Source of the DNA: Burkholderiales bacterium
GTDB lineage: Bacteria > Pseudomonadota > Gammaproteobacteria > Burkholderiales > SG8-41
Direction: 5' to 3'
Length of the DNA stretch: 64,000 nucleotides
NCBI GenBank assembly: GCA_036262035.1
Contig: DATAJS010000031.1
Span: 186,001 to 250,000 of the forward strand
Below, in pieces: positions 49,511-58,154 of the stretch (within the stretch, counting starts at the first letter, position 1; each line of letters opens with the position of its first letter). The position numbers were made by a program, and so were the translations under genes. Under the pieces are notes generated by a model. It ran no database searches. It was not told where the DNA came from and was given only the letters and a program-made list of their open reading frames with translations.

Positions 49511-49540
49511 TATAGCTTTTCGACGTTCTAGAGCTAATCC

Positions 49541-50497
49541 ATGACTCGATATCTCACCGAACAAGACGTCAAACAGCTCCTCACGATGCCGATGGCGGTG
49601 GAGCTCGTCGAGGAGGCGCTGCGGGCCCGTGCCGAAGGTCGAGCGACCGACACGCCGCGCGTGCGCAACCGCAACCCCGAAGGCACGCTGCACATCCTCC
49701 AGGCATCGGCGCGCGACCTGAACCGCATCGGATTCAAGGCCTACTACTCGATCCCCGGGTCGACCGGCTATCACGTCCATCTCTACGACATGAAAGTCGG
49801 TGCGCACGTCGCGATGGTCGAAGCGAGCTATCTCGGCATGCAGCGCACCGGCGCCGCGAGCGGTGTCGCGACCAAGTATCTGGCACCCAACGCTTCGGTC
49901 GTCGCGATGCTCGGCGCGGGCAAGCAGGCGGTCGGGCAGCTCGAAGCGGTGTGCGAAGTGTGCAAGGTGAGTGAAGTCCGCGTGTGGAGCCGCAAACCCG
50001 AAACTTCGGCGAAGTTCATCGATCAGCTTTCGGGCAAGCTCGGTGTGCCGATGCGCGCGGTGAACGATCCCGCTCGCGCGGTCGCGGGCGCGCACGTCAT
50101 CAACGTCATCACCAAGGCCGCCGAGCCGGTGCTCAAAGGTGAATGGCTCGAGCCGGGCCAGCACATCAATGCAGCGGGCTCGAACTCGCTCATCCGGCGC
50201 GAGCTCGACCTCGCCGCGGTCAAGCGCTGCAACTACATCGTCGTCGACTCGCGCGGCACCGCGCGCAACGAGTGCGGCGACCTCCTGCCCGCGGTCGAAG
50301 GCGGCCTCGCGGACTGGGACCAGCTCACCGAGCTCGGCGAAGTCATCGTCGGCCGCGCCCCGCGCCGCACCTCGCCGCACCAGATCACGCTCTACGAATC
50401 CCACGGCATGGGCATCCAGGATCTCTACGTCGCCGACGCGCTGGTCGACCTTTCGCGCGAGCGGAGTGTAGGTGTGGATCTGCCCATCAGCCGCTGA
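49541..50497 (+). CDS. Ornithine cyclodeaminase / mu-crystallin family protein
   Basis: 318-aa NAD(P)-dependent enzyme of the OCD/mu-crystallin/ketimine reductase family. Motifs: GAGKQAVGQLEAV (dinucleotide fold, near residue 126), VVDSRGTARNECGDL and VGRAPRRTSPHQITLYES. Likely a ketimine reductase or amino-acid deaminase; substrate unknown. It lies between two copies of the same composite repeat (49377 and 50509). Confidence 0.88.
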   Translation: MTRYLTEQDVKQLLTMPMAVELVEEALRARAEGRATDTPRVRNRNPEGTLHILQASARDLNRIGFKAYYSIPGSTGYHVHLYDMKVGAHVAMVEASYLGMQRTGAASGVATKYLAPNASVVAMLGAGKQAVGQLEAVCEVCKVSEVRVWSRKPETSAKFIDQLSGKLGVPMRAVNDPARAVAGAHVINVITKAAEPVLKGEWLEPGQHINAAGSNSLIRRELDLAAVKRCNYIVVDSRGTARNECGDLLPAVEGGLADWDQLTELGEVIVGRAPRRTSPHQITLYESHGMGIQDLYVADALVDLSRERSVGVDLPISR

Positions 50498-50508
50498 AAA
50501 CCCTTTTA

Positions 50509-50645
50509 ACCGCCAAGGACGCAAAGGACGCAAAGGAAAAGCTAAAAGCGAAAATGGATTCCCGCCGCCGCGGGAATGACGTCGGAGTTCCTCGACGATC
50601 GATTCGCATTTGATCTCCTTTGCGTCCTTTGCGTCCTTTGTGGTC
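50509..50645. repeat. Composite repeat, second copy, downstream of the OCD gene
   Basis: Arms 50509-50540 and 50614-50645 (GGACGCAAAGG / CCTTTGCGTCC) around an ATTCCCGC palindrome at 50554-50580. Same composition and order as 49377-49510, so the OCD gene is bracketed by two copies in the same orientation. Confidence 0.85.
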
Positions 50646-50666
50646 AATTGCATTTGAAGTGATCTC

Positions 50667-51899
50667 ATGAAAAACCAATCAGGCGCCCTCTCGGGCATCC
50701 GCGTGCTCGACATGAGCCGCGTCCTCGCCGGCCCATGGGTCGGGCAGACTCTCGCCGATCTCGGCGCGGAGGTGATCAAGGTCGAGCGCCCCGGCGTCGG
50801 CGACGACACGCGCGGCTGGGGGCCGCCGTTCCTCAAGGACCGCGACGGCAGGGAGACGCGCGAGTCGGCGTACTTCCTCTCCGCGAATCGCGGCAAGAAG
50901 TCGCTCACCCTCGACATCTCGAAGCTCGAAGGCCAGCAGATCGCGCGCGATCTCGCGGCCCAATCCGACGTGCTGCTCGAGAACTACAAGGTCGGCGACC
51001 TCAAGCGCTACGGCTTGTCGTACGACGATCTCTCGGCGCTCAACCCCAGGCTCGTGTACTGCTCGATCACCGGCTTCGGCCAGACCGGCCCCTACCGGGA
51101 GCGCGCGGGATACGACTTCATGATCCAGGGCATGGGCGGCGTCATGAGCATCACCGGCGAGCGTGACGACCTGCCCGGCGGCGGGCCGCAGAAAGTCGGC
51201 GTCGCGATCGCCGATCTCATGACCGGCATGTACTCGACGGTGGCGATCCTCGCCGCGCTCCAGGAGCGCAACCGAAGCGGTCTGGGGCAGTACATCGACA
51301 TGGCTCTTCTCGACACGCAGATCGCGTGGCTCGCCAACCAGAACACGAACTACCTCATCGGCGGCGAAGTGCCCCGGCGCATGGGCAACGCGCACCCGAA
51401 CATCGTGCCGTACCAGACCTTCCACACGAAGGACGGCGACCTCATCCTCGCGGTCGGGAACGACAACCAGTTCAGGAAGTTTTGCGAAGCGGCGGGCATC
51501 CCCGAAGTCGCGAAGGACCCGCGCTTCATCGGTAACGTTCCGCGCCTCGAGAACCGCGAGGCATGCGCCGCGGCGCTCGCCGCCGCGATCAGGCAGAAGA
51601 CGACCGCCGAATGGGTCGCGCTGCTCGAGCCCGCCGGCGTGCCGTGCGGGCCGATCAACCGGCTCGACGACGTCTACGCCGATCCGCAGGTGCAGCATCG
51701 CGGCATGAAGATCAACGTGCCGCATCCGCTGGCGGGCGAGATCCCGCTCGTCGCGAACCCGATCAAGTACTCGCGCACTCCGATCGAGTACGACGCGGCG
51801 CCGCCGCTGCTCTCGCAGCACACCGACGAGGTGCTGTCGGGCCTGCTCGGGAAGTCGGCGGAAGAGATCGCGGCGCTGCGGGCGAAGAAGATCGTATAG
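50667..51899 (+). CDS. CaiB/BaiF family (class III) CoA-transferase
   Basis: 410-aa class III CoA-transferase: GIRVLDMSRVLAGPWVGQTL, DLGAEVIKVE, LLENYKVGDL, GFGQTGPYRERAGYDFMIQG and YIDMALLDTQ, which carries an Asp typical of the catalytic region. The ribosome site is weak (GTGATCTC before the ATG). It differs clearly from the CoA-transferase at 119. A neighbouring ThDP enzyme suggests that the acid or its CoA ester is shared, by inference. Confidence 0.92.
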   Translation: MKNQSGALSGIRVLDMSRVLAGPWVGQTLADLGAEVIKVERPGVGDDTRGWGPPFLKDRDGRETRESAYFLSANRGKKSLTLDISKLEGQQIARDLAAQSDVLLENYKVGDLKRYGLSYDDLSALNPRLVYCSITGFGQTGPYRERAGYDFMIQGMGGVMSITGERDDLPGGGPQKVGVAIADLMTGMYSTVAILAALQERNRSGLGQYIDMALLDTQIAWLANQNTNYLIGGEVPRRMGNAHPNIVPYQTFHTKDGDLILAVGNDNQFRKFCEAAGIPEVAKDPRFIGNVPRLENREACAAALAAAIRQKTTAEWVALLEPAGVPCGPINRLDDVYADPQVQHRGMKINVPHPLAGEIPLVANPIKYSRTPIEYDAAPPLLSQHTDEVLSGLLGKSAEEIAALRAKKIV

Positions 51900-51911
51900 G
51901 GGCGGGCCCCG

Positions 51912-51926
51912 AACGGGGTCTGACCC
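51912..51926. repeat. GGGGTCTGACCCT element
   Basis: Single copy of the GGGGTCTGACCCC family, 15 bases after the CoA-transferase stop. Confidence 0.6.
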
Positions 51927-51992
51927 TGGTTTTTGATCCCGGGAACACCGGTTGCTCCTTTTCAAGATTCACAGTCTCGAAGGAGCGACACG

Positions 51993-52733
51993 ATGGGCCC
52001 GTTACTCCTCATCGGCGCCGCGCTCGGCGGCGCCGCGATGTATCTCTTCGATCCGCAGCAGGGCAGGCGCCGCCGCGCGCGCATCATGGACAAGGGCGTC
52101 CGCGCGCAGACCCGCACGCTGCACCTGGTCGACAAGGGCAAGCGCGACCTCGCCAACCGCGCGGGATCGATCGGCGGGCGCGCGCGCTCGCTGTTCCACC
52201 GCCGCGAGCCGGGGGACCGCGTGGTCGCCGAGCGCGTGCGCGCCAGGATGGGCCGCTACGTCGCGCACCCCGGCGCGATCGAAGTCTCCGCCACGCGCGG
52301 CTGCGTCGTCCTCACCGGGTCGGTGCTCGCGCACGAGCACAACGAGCTGATCGCCGCGATCGCCGAGGTGCCCGGCGTGCAGGACATCTACGACCGCCTC
52401 AACGTCTTCGAGCGGGCCGAACGCATCTCGCAACTGCAGGGCGGCCGGCGCCGGCGCGGCCAGCGCATGGAGCTCTTGCAGGACAACTGGGGCCCCGCGG
52501 CGCGCGTCGCCGCCGGCGCGGCCGGCACCGTGCTCGCCGCGAACGTGCTGCGCGGCGGCGTCAAGGGCTGGCTCTACGCGGCCGTCGGCGCGGCCCTGCT
52601 GGTGCGGGCGGCGACCAACAAGCCGCTCACGCGCGAGCGCGTGGAGGCGTTGCTCAACGTGACCGGACAGAGCGAATCGAGCGCGACGATGAATGACGCG
52701 GCCGCGCCGCAGAACGCCGAGACGACGCTATAG
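51993..52733 (+). CDS. BON-domain membrane-associated protein
   Basis: 246-aa protein from an ATG at 51993 with AAGGAG seven bases upstream. A short hydrophobic N-terminus (LLLIGAALGGAAMYLFDPQQGRRRR) is followed by a basic segment, a BON domain (about 75-140: VAERVRARMGRYVAHPGAIEV, GCVVLTGSVLAHEHNELIAAIAEVPGVQDIYDRL) and a second hydrophobic region (about 165-205). BON domains bind phospholipid and occur in envelope-stress proteins. An envelope or stress role is likely but unproven. Confidence 0.8.
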   Translation: MGPLLLIGAALGGAAMYLFDPQQGRRRRARIMDKGVRAQTRTLHLVDKGKRDLANRAGSIGGRARSLFHRREPGDRVVAERVRARMGRYVAHPGAIEVSATRGCVVLTGSVLAHEHNELIAAIAEVPGVQDIYDRLNVFERAERISQLQGGRRRRGQRMELLQDNWGPAARVAAGAAGTVLAANVLRGGVKGWLYAAVGAALLVRAATNKPLTRERVEALLNVTGQSESSATMNDAAAPQNAETTL

Positions 52734-52740
52734 AATCGTG

Positions 52741-52828
52741 CGCCTCGCGATGACAGTCATTGCGAGGCGCGGCAGCGACCCTTCGACGGCGCTCAGGACA
52801 AGCTTCGCAATCCCGAGGCGCTCGTCAC
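52741..52828. repeat. GAGGCGCG element interrupted by a CTTCGACGGCGCTCAGGAC element
   Basis: The GTCATTGCGAGGCGCGGCAGCGA...GCAATCCCGAGGCGCTCG element (family of 28155) contains at about 52780-52802 a second, unrelated repeat-like word CCCTTCGACGGCGCTCAGG. This looks like one element inserted into another. It fills the convergent gap between the BON and enolase genes. Confidence 0.65.
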
Positions 52829-53991
52829 GCGATGATCCCTTTCATGAGCGCGTAGAGCTCGTTCTGCCCTTCGAAGCCGATCCCGGGGCGGTCGGGTAGC
52901 TTCAGCCAGCCGTTCTCGACTTTCGCGTCGTCGGCGAAGCCCGCGAACGCGCCGAACACGTCCGGATACGCTTCGCACCCGCCGAGGCCGAAGCCGCCGA
53001 CGATGTGCAGCGTCATCTGGTTGCCGCCGTGCGGGAAGATCGACGCGCGGTTCCACCCGAGGCCTTTGAGCATCTCCAGCGTTCGCGAGAACTGCACGAT
53101 GCCGTAGGACTGAGGCACGTCGATCTGGAGGATGTCGCGGTCGGCGCGCAAACCCCCGAAGCGCACGAGGTTCTCGATGTCCGGCGTGGAGAAGAGGTTC
53201 TCCCCGGTGCCGATGGGCGCGCCGTAGCGTGCGGCGACTTCGGCGAGCGTCGCGAACGCGAGCGGGTCGGTCGGCTCTTCGAACCAGCGCAGGTCGAAAG
53301 GCGCGAGGGCTTCGGCATAGGCCAGCGCACGGCTGCGGTCGAACGCGCCGTTCGCGTCCACCGCCAGCCTCTGTCCTTCCCCGACCACCTTCAGCGCGGC
53401 TTCGATGCGCTTCACGTCCTCGGGTATGGGCGCGCCGCCGACCTTGATCTTCATGGTCGTATAGCCCTCGGCGAGGCGCTTCCTGATCTCGTCCTGAAGG
53501 TGCTCGACGCCTTTACCGGCGTGATACCAGCCGCCGCCGACGTAGCACTGGACCTTGTCCTGCACGCGGCCGTCGCTGTAGCGCTCGGCGAGGACGCGGT
53601 GCAGCGGCTTGTCCTCGATCTTGGCGACCGCGTCCCAGCACGCGACCTCGATGGTGCCGATCGCGATCGAGCGCTCGGTGTGCCCGCCGGGCTTCTCGCG
53701 CTGCATCATCGCCGCCAGAATCTTCGCCGGATCGAGGTTCGTCCCCGCCTCGTTCAACAGGCTCTCCGGCGCCGCCTTCAGGATGCGCGGAATGAAGCGC
53801 GCGCGCATCTGCGCGCCGCACGCATAGCGGCCGGTCGAGTTGAACGCGTAACCGATCACCGGCTTGCCCCCGCGCACCACGTCGGTCTTCACCGCGACGA
53901 CCGACGTGGTCATCTCGCTGAAGTCGAACGCGGCGTTGCGCATGCTCGTGTTCAGCGGGACGGCTACTTCCTTGATACCTACGATACGCAT
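52825..53991 (-). CDS. D-tartrate dehydratase-like enolase-superfamily enzyme
   Basis: 388-aa enolase-superfamily protein very like D-tartrate dehydratase: RNAAFDFSEMTTSVVAV, GYAFNSTGRYACG, LLNEAGTNLDPAKI, REKPGGHTERSIAIGT, catalytic KIKVGGAPI (near residue 182), metal ligands in AVDANG, WFEEP and GTGENLF, and the general acid-base His in FPHGGNQM. Product would be oxaloacetate from D-tartrate or a related acid. Two Bug receptors lie just upstream on the same strand, consistent with import of a dicarboxylic hydroxy-acid. Confidence 0.82.
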   Translation of the reverse strand: MRIVGIKEVAVPLNTSMRNAAFDFSEMTTSVVAVKTDVVRGGKPVIGYAFNSTGRYACGAQMRARFIPRILKAAPESLLNEAGTNLDPAKILAAMMQREKPGGHTERSIAIGTIEVACWDAVAKIEDKPLHRVLAERYSDGRVQDKVQCYVGGGWYHAGKGVEHLQDEIRKRLAEGYTTMKIKVGGAPIPEDVKRIEAALKVVGEGQRLAVDANGAFDRSRALAYAEALAPFDLRWFEEPTDPLAFATLAEVAARYGAPIGTGENLFSTPDIENLVRFGGLRADRDILQIDVPQSYGIVQFSRTLEMLKGLGWNRASIFPHGGNQMTLHIVGGFGLGGCEAYPDVFGAFAGFADDAKVENGWLKLPDRPGIGFEGQNELYALMKGIIA

Positions 53992-54011
53992 GGCTTCAAG
54001 TCAAAAGCGTT

Positions 54012-54141
54012 AACACGGAGGGCACGGAGGCGCACGGAGGACACGGAGGAAAGCACAGCGGGTGGTCGACATGAGGGCGGATGACGTACCGACTGCTGTA
54101 AACCACCGTGCCCTCCGTGTTCCTCCGTGCCCTCCGTGTCC
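54012..54141. repeat. Inverted tandem arms (GGAGGACACGG / CCGTGCCCTCC)
   Basis: Left arm 54012-54050 repeats ACACGGAGG/GCACGGAGG words; right arm 54102-54141 carries the complement (CCGTGCCCTCCGTG twice). It has the same architecture as other tandem-arm elements here but a different sequence. Confidence 0.8.
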
Positions 54142-54152
54142 AAGCTTTGTTT

Positions 54153-55124
54153 TTAGTCCGCCTTGATGCCCGCCGCCTTGATCACCTTCCCCCATTTCTC
54201 GATCTCGGCCCTGATCTGCGCCGTGAACTGCTCGGGCGTGCTGGCGACGATGTCGAAGCCGAGGGTCGCGACGCGCTCTTTCACGTCGGGCATGGCGAGG
54301 AGCTTCACGATGTCGGCGTGGAGCTTGTTGACGATCGCCCTGGGCGTGCCCGCCGGCAGCAGCACGCCTTGCAGCGTGTCGGCTTCCTGGCCTTTGAAGC
54401 CCGCTTCCGCCATCGTCGGTACGTCGGGCAGCGCGCTGCTGCGCTTGGCGCCGGTCACCGCCAGCGCGCGCAGGCGTTTGGCTTCGATGTGAGGCGTGGT
54501 CGGCGGCAGCGCGGTCGAGCCGATCTGCACCTGGTTGCCGACGACTGCCGCGACCGCGGGACCCGCGCCGCCGTACGGCACGCGCACCACGTCGATGTGC
54601 GTCGTCATCTTCAGGAGCTCCGCGCCCAGGTCGGGCGTCGTGCCGACGCCGGGTGTCGCGACGTTGTATTTCTTCGGCTCTTTCTTCGCCAGCGCCACGA
54701 GCTCCTGCATGCTCTTCGCCGCGACCGAGGGATGCACCGTCCAGACGTTCGGCGAAGCCGCCGCGTTCGTCACCGGGATGAAGGTCTTGTACGGGTCGTA
54801 CGGGATCTTCGAGTACAGGCTCGGATTGACCACGATGCTCGAGCTCGAGATGAGGATCGTGTAGCCGTCGGGCGGCGAGCTCGCCGCGAGCCCCATGCCG
54901 ATGTTGCCGCCCGCGCCCGCGCGGTTGTCGACGACCACCTGATGGCCCCAGATTTCGGTGAGCTTCTGCGCGATCAGGCGCGCGATCACGTCGGTGGGAC
55001 CGCCCGGCGCGAACGGAACGATCATGCGCACGGGGCGCGAGGGATAACCCTGCTCGGCCGCGAATGCCGCGGACGAAAACGCCGCGCCGACCAGCGCGGC
55101 GGCCAATGCTTTCTGCAACTTCAT
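54153..55124 (-). CDS. Bug/TctC-type solute-binding protein
   Basis: 323-aa binding protein: signal peptide (ALAAALVGAAFSSAAFA), YPSRPVRMIVPFAPGGPTD, VVDNRAGAGGNIG and VVRVPYGGAG, where the usual PYKG is PYGG. AGAGGG lies seven bases before the ATG. It follows another Bug gene by 11 bases, so two receptors are made from one transcript. The D-tartrate-dehydratase-like gene is next downstream. Confidence 0.92.
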   Translation of the reverse strand: MKLQKALAAALVGAAFSSAAFAAEQGYPSRPVRMIVPFAPGGPTDVIARLIAQKLTEIWGHQVVVDNRAGAGGNIGMGLAASSPPDGYTILISSSSIVVNPSLYSKIPYDPYKTFIPVTNAAASPNVWTVHPSVAAKSMQELVALAKKEPKKYNVATPGVGTTPDLGAELLKMTTHIDVVRVPYGGAGPAVAAVVGNQVQIGSTALPPTTPHIEAKRLRALAVTGAKRSSALPDVPTMAEAGFKGQEADTLQGVLLPAGTPRAIVNKLHADIVKLLAMPDVKERVATLGFDIVASTPEQFTAQIRAEIEKWGKVIKAAGIKAD

Positions 55125-55135
55125 GTACGAACCCT

Positions 55136-56098
55136 CTAGTCTGCTTTGATGCCGGCTGCCTTGATGATCTTCGCGTAGCGCGCCGCCTCGGTGCGGATGA
55201 ACGTCGCGAACTGGTCGGGCGAAGTGCCGAGCGGCTGCACGCCGACCGACAGCAGCTTCTCCTTCAGGTCGGGCGCGGCGAGCGCCTTGTTGATCTCGGT
55301 GTTGAGCCTCGTGATGACGGGCCCGGGCGTGCCGTGAGCCGAGAGAATGCCGTACCAGATGTCGACGACGAGCCCGTCGAAGCCGGCTTCCTTCGCCGTC
55401 GGAACGTTCGGCATCGGCGTCGCGCGCTTCTCGGAGAAGATCGCGAGCGCGCGCGCCTTGCCGGCGTCGACCTGCGCCTGTGCCGCCGGCACCGCCATGA
55501 TGAGCACGTCGACCTGGCCGCTGATGAGACCGATGAGCGCGAGCCCCGATCCCTTGTACGGCACGTGCACGAGCTTGGTGCCCGTCAGGTGCTGCATGAG
55601 CTCAGGCGCGAGGTGCGTGGTGGTGCCGACGCCGCCCGAGCCGTAGTTGAGCTTGCCGGGCTGCTTCTTCGCGACCGCGATCAGCTCTTTGAGGGTCTTC
55701 GCCGGCACGGACGGATGCACGAGCAGCACGTTCTGGATCTGCGCGACCAGCGACACCGGCGCGAGGTCCTTCTGCGGATCGTAGTTGAGCTTGGAGTACA
55801 GCGACGGGCTGATCGAGATCAGCGGGGAAGAGAGCACGAGCGTGTAGCCGTCCGGCGGAGACTTGGCGGCGAGCTCGAGACCGAGGTTGCCGCCCGCGCC
55901 CGGCCGGTTGTCGGTGATGACCTGCTGGCCCACCTGCTCGGTGAGCTTTGCCGCCAGCGCACGCCCGAGGATGTCGCTCGGGCCGCCGGGCGGGAAAGGC
56001 AGGATGATGCGGACGGGCTTGGTCGGGTAGGTCTGGGCGGTTGCGGCGCCGGTCAAACCCAGCGCGCACAGTATTGCGAGAGCTGCCTTGAATCTCAT
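55136..56098 (-). CDS. Bug/TctC-type solute-binding protein
   Basis: 320-aa binding protein: signal peptide (ALAILCALGLTGAATAQ), YPTKPVRIILPFPPGGPSD, ITDNRPGAGGNLG and LVHVPYKGSG. GAGGAGA precedes the ATG. First of a tandem pair with the gene at 54153. The pairing may have arisen by duplication, but sequence divergence between them is high. Confidence 0.92.
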   Translation of the reverse strand: MRFKAALAILCALGLTGAATAQTYPTKPVRIILPFPPGGPSDILGRALAAKLTEQVGQQVITDNRPGAGGNLGLELAAKSPPDGYTLVLSSPLISISPSLYSKLNYDPQKDLAPVSLVAQIQNVLLVHPSVPAKTLKELIAVAKKQPGKLNYGSGGVGTTTHLAPELMQHLTGTKLVHVPYKGSGLALIGLISGQVDVLIMAVPAAQAQVDAGKARALAIFSEKRATPMPNVPTAKEAGFDGLVVDIWYGILSAHGTPGPVITRLNTEINKALAAPDLKEKLLSVGVQPLGTSPDQFATFIRTEAARYAKIIKAAGIKAD

Positions 56099-56175
56099 GC
56101 CTTCTCCTCAGATCTTGTCATTCGAACTTCGCGCCCCCGGGGGGCGCGCTGAGTATACGCACGTTGAATGTCAAA

Positions 56176-56250
56176 ATGGATCCCCGCGTTCGCGGGGATG
56201 ACGATTGCCGGGATTCCCGACCCGCGCCAGCGGAAGCGATCGGGAATCCA
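56176..56250. repeat. Two ATTCCCGC-type palindromes downstream of otnC
   Basis: ATGGATCCCCGCG...CGCGGGGATGACG at 56176-56203 and GGGATTCCCGA...TCGGGAATCCAT at 56210-56250. The gap also has a CGCGCCCCCGGGGGGCGCG palindrome near 56130. Confidence 0.8.
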
Positions 56251-56259
56251 TCTTGATCT

Positions 56260-56892
56260 TCAGGCGGGGAAGCGGCGGTTCAGCTCCGCGACCTGCTCCG
56301 CATTCAGATACCGCGTGGGCTGCCCCTGCAGGAGCAGCATGAGCTTCGCGGTCTGCTCGAGCTCTTCGATCGCGTTGACGGCTGCGTCGAGCGACGAGCC
56401 CGCGACCACCGGGCCGTGGTTCGCGAGCAGCACCGCGTGGTGCTTGCCCGCGACCTTGCGCACCGCCTCGGCGAGGCTTTCGTCGCCGGGCGGGTAATAC
56501 GGCACGAGCGCAAGGCGGCCGACCTGCATGACCGCGTAAGCGGTGATCGGCGGAAACACGTTCGCCGCGTCGAGGCCGTCCATGCACGACACCGCCACCG
56601 AATGCACCGAGTGCAGGTGCACGACCGCGCCGGTCGCCGCGCGCTCCTCGTACATCGCGATGTGCAGGAACGTCTCTTTCGAAGGCTTGTCGCCCGAGAG
56701 CAGCTTGCCGCTGCCGTCGAGCCTCGATATGCGCGCCGGATCGAGCCTGCCCATGCAGGAATTGGTCGGCGTCATCAGCCAGCCGTCTTGAAGCTTGACG
56801 CTGATGTTGCCCGCGCTGCCGTGCGCGAGCCCGCGGTCGTACAGCGATTTGCCGAGGGTTGCGATGTGCTCGCGCAGTGGGTTCTCGTTCAT
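56260..56892 (-). CDS. otnC: 3-oxo-tetronate 4-phosphate decarboxylase (class II aldolase family)
   Basis: 210-aa class II aldolase-family protein; zinc ligands in VVHLHSVHSVAVS and a later His in LLANHGPVV, plus AHGSAGNISVKL at the substrate site. Placed directly after otnK (ATGA overlap), which identifies it as OtnC: it decarboxylates 3-oxo-tetronate 4-phosphate to dihydroxyacetone phosphate. Last gene of the C4 acid-sugar operon. Confidence 0.92.
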   Translation of the reverse strand: MNENPLREHIATLGKSLYDRGLAHGSAGNISVKLQDGWLMTPTNSCMGRLDPARISRLDGSGKLLSGDKPSKETFLHIAMYEERAATGAVVHLHSVHSVAVSCMDGLDAANVFPPITAYAVMQVGRLALVPYYPPGDESLAEAVRKVAGKHHAVLLANHGPVVAGSSLDAAVNAIEELEQTAKLMLLLQGQPTRYLNAEQVAELNRRFPA

Positions 56893-58154
56893 TTCAGTAA
56901 CTCGAATGCCCTGGTGAAAAAATCGTCCGCGCCGAAGTTGCCGGATTTGAGCGCGAGCGCGATCGGCTCTCCCGAGATCGTGACGGTCCACGGCACGCCG
57001 GGATCGATCTCCTGACCGATGCGCAAACCTTCGACGCCGAGCGCGGACACGACCGCGCCCGAGGTCTCGCCGCCCGCGACGACCATGCGCCGCACGCCGC
57101 CGTCGACGAGCCGTTTCGCGAGCTCGGCGAACGTGCGCTCGACGAGCTCGCTCGCGCGCTCGCGGCCGAGCTGCGACTGTGCCGCCGCGACGCGCTGCGC
57201 GTCGGCCGACGAGTAGATGAGTATCGGCTGCTCGCCGGTGCGGCTCGAAGCCCATGCATGAGCGTCCGCGGCCGGGTCCGCGGACGCCGAGATCGCGAGC
57301 GGATCGAGCTCGAACGCGTCCCACTGCTTTTTCGCTCGAGCGACCTGGCGCTGCGTCGCGGTCGAACAGCTCCCGGCGAGCACGACCGCGGGACCCGCGA
57401 TGCTCGGCACGCTGTCGGCGGCGTGGCGCTTGAGCAGCCCCTCGTGTCGATAGTTGACCGGAAGCCCGAGCGCGAGCCCCGAGCCGCCCGTCAGCAGGCG
57501 CATCGACGCGCACGCCGCCCCGATCTCGCAGAGGTTCTCGTCGGTGAGCGCGTCGACGATCGCGTAGCGATAGCCCTGCGCCTGCAGCGCGCTCGCCGAC
57601 GCGGAGATCGCTTCGGCGCCGCGTTCCACGGCCGCGAACGGAATGAGGCCGACGCGTCCTTCGGCCTGCTGCTGGAGCACGCGCACCAGCGACGAATCGG
57701 TCATCGGGTTGATCGGATGGTTGCGCATGCCCGACTCGGACAGCAGCTCGCCGCCGACGAACAGATGGCCCTGGTAGATCGTCCGCGCATTGGTCGGGAA
57801 CGCCGGGCACGCGATGGTGAACGGCTCGTGCAGCGCTTCGAGCAGCGCGTCGGCGACCGGTCCGATGTTGCCCGCCGGCGTCGAATCGAACGTCGAGCAG
57901 TACTTGAAATAGAACTGCCGCACGCCCGCGTTCCGCAGCCATTCGAGCGCCTCGAGCGAGAGCTCGATCGCCTCGCGCGCCGGTATCGATCGCGATTTCA
58001 GCGCGACGACGATCGCATCGGCTTCGGACAGATCGAGGTCGGTGCGCGGCACGCCCAGCAGCACGACCGTGCACATGCCCTGGCGCGTGAGGGTGTTCGC
58101 AAGATCGGTCGCGCCGGTGAAGTCGTCGGCGATGCAGCCCAGTATCGGATTCAT
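56889..58154 (-). CDS. otnK: 3-oxo-tetronate kinase (four-carbon acid sugar kinase, DUF1537)
   Basis: 421-aa kinase: GCIADDFTGATDLANTL at the N-terminus, FKYCSTFDSTPAGNIGP and CPAFPTNARTIYQGHLFVG in the substrate domain, and VVAGGETSGAVVSALGV in the nucleotide domain. It phosphorylates 3-oxo-tetronate at C4. Overlaps denD and otnC by four bases each, so expression is tightly coupled. Confidence 0.94.
   Translation of the reverse strand: MNPILGCIADDFTGATDLANTLTRQGMCTVVLLGVPRTDLDLSEADAIVVALKSRSIPAREAIELSLEALEWLRNAGVRQFYFKYCSTFDSTPAGNIGPVADALLEALHEPFTIACPAFPTNARTIYQGHLFVGGELLSESGMRNHPINPMTDSSLVRVLQQQAEGRVGLIPFAAVERGAEAISASASALQAQGYRYAIVDALTDENLCEIGAACASMRLLTGGSGLALGLPVNYRHEGLLKRHAADSVPSIAGPAVVLAGSCSTATQRQVARAKKQWDAFELDPLAISASADPAADAHAWASSRTGEQPILIYSSADAQRVAAAQSQLGRERASELVERTFAELAKRLVDGGVRRMVVAGGETSGAVVSALGVEGLRIGQEIDPGVPWTVTISGEPIALALKSGNFGADDFFTRAFELLK

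Noticed and set aside
49377-50645. Insertion-sequence-like bracket around the OCD gene
   Set aside because: No transposase, no terminal inverted repeats of IS type and no target-site duplication seen; kept only as a repeat-flanked gene.
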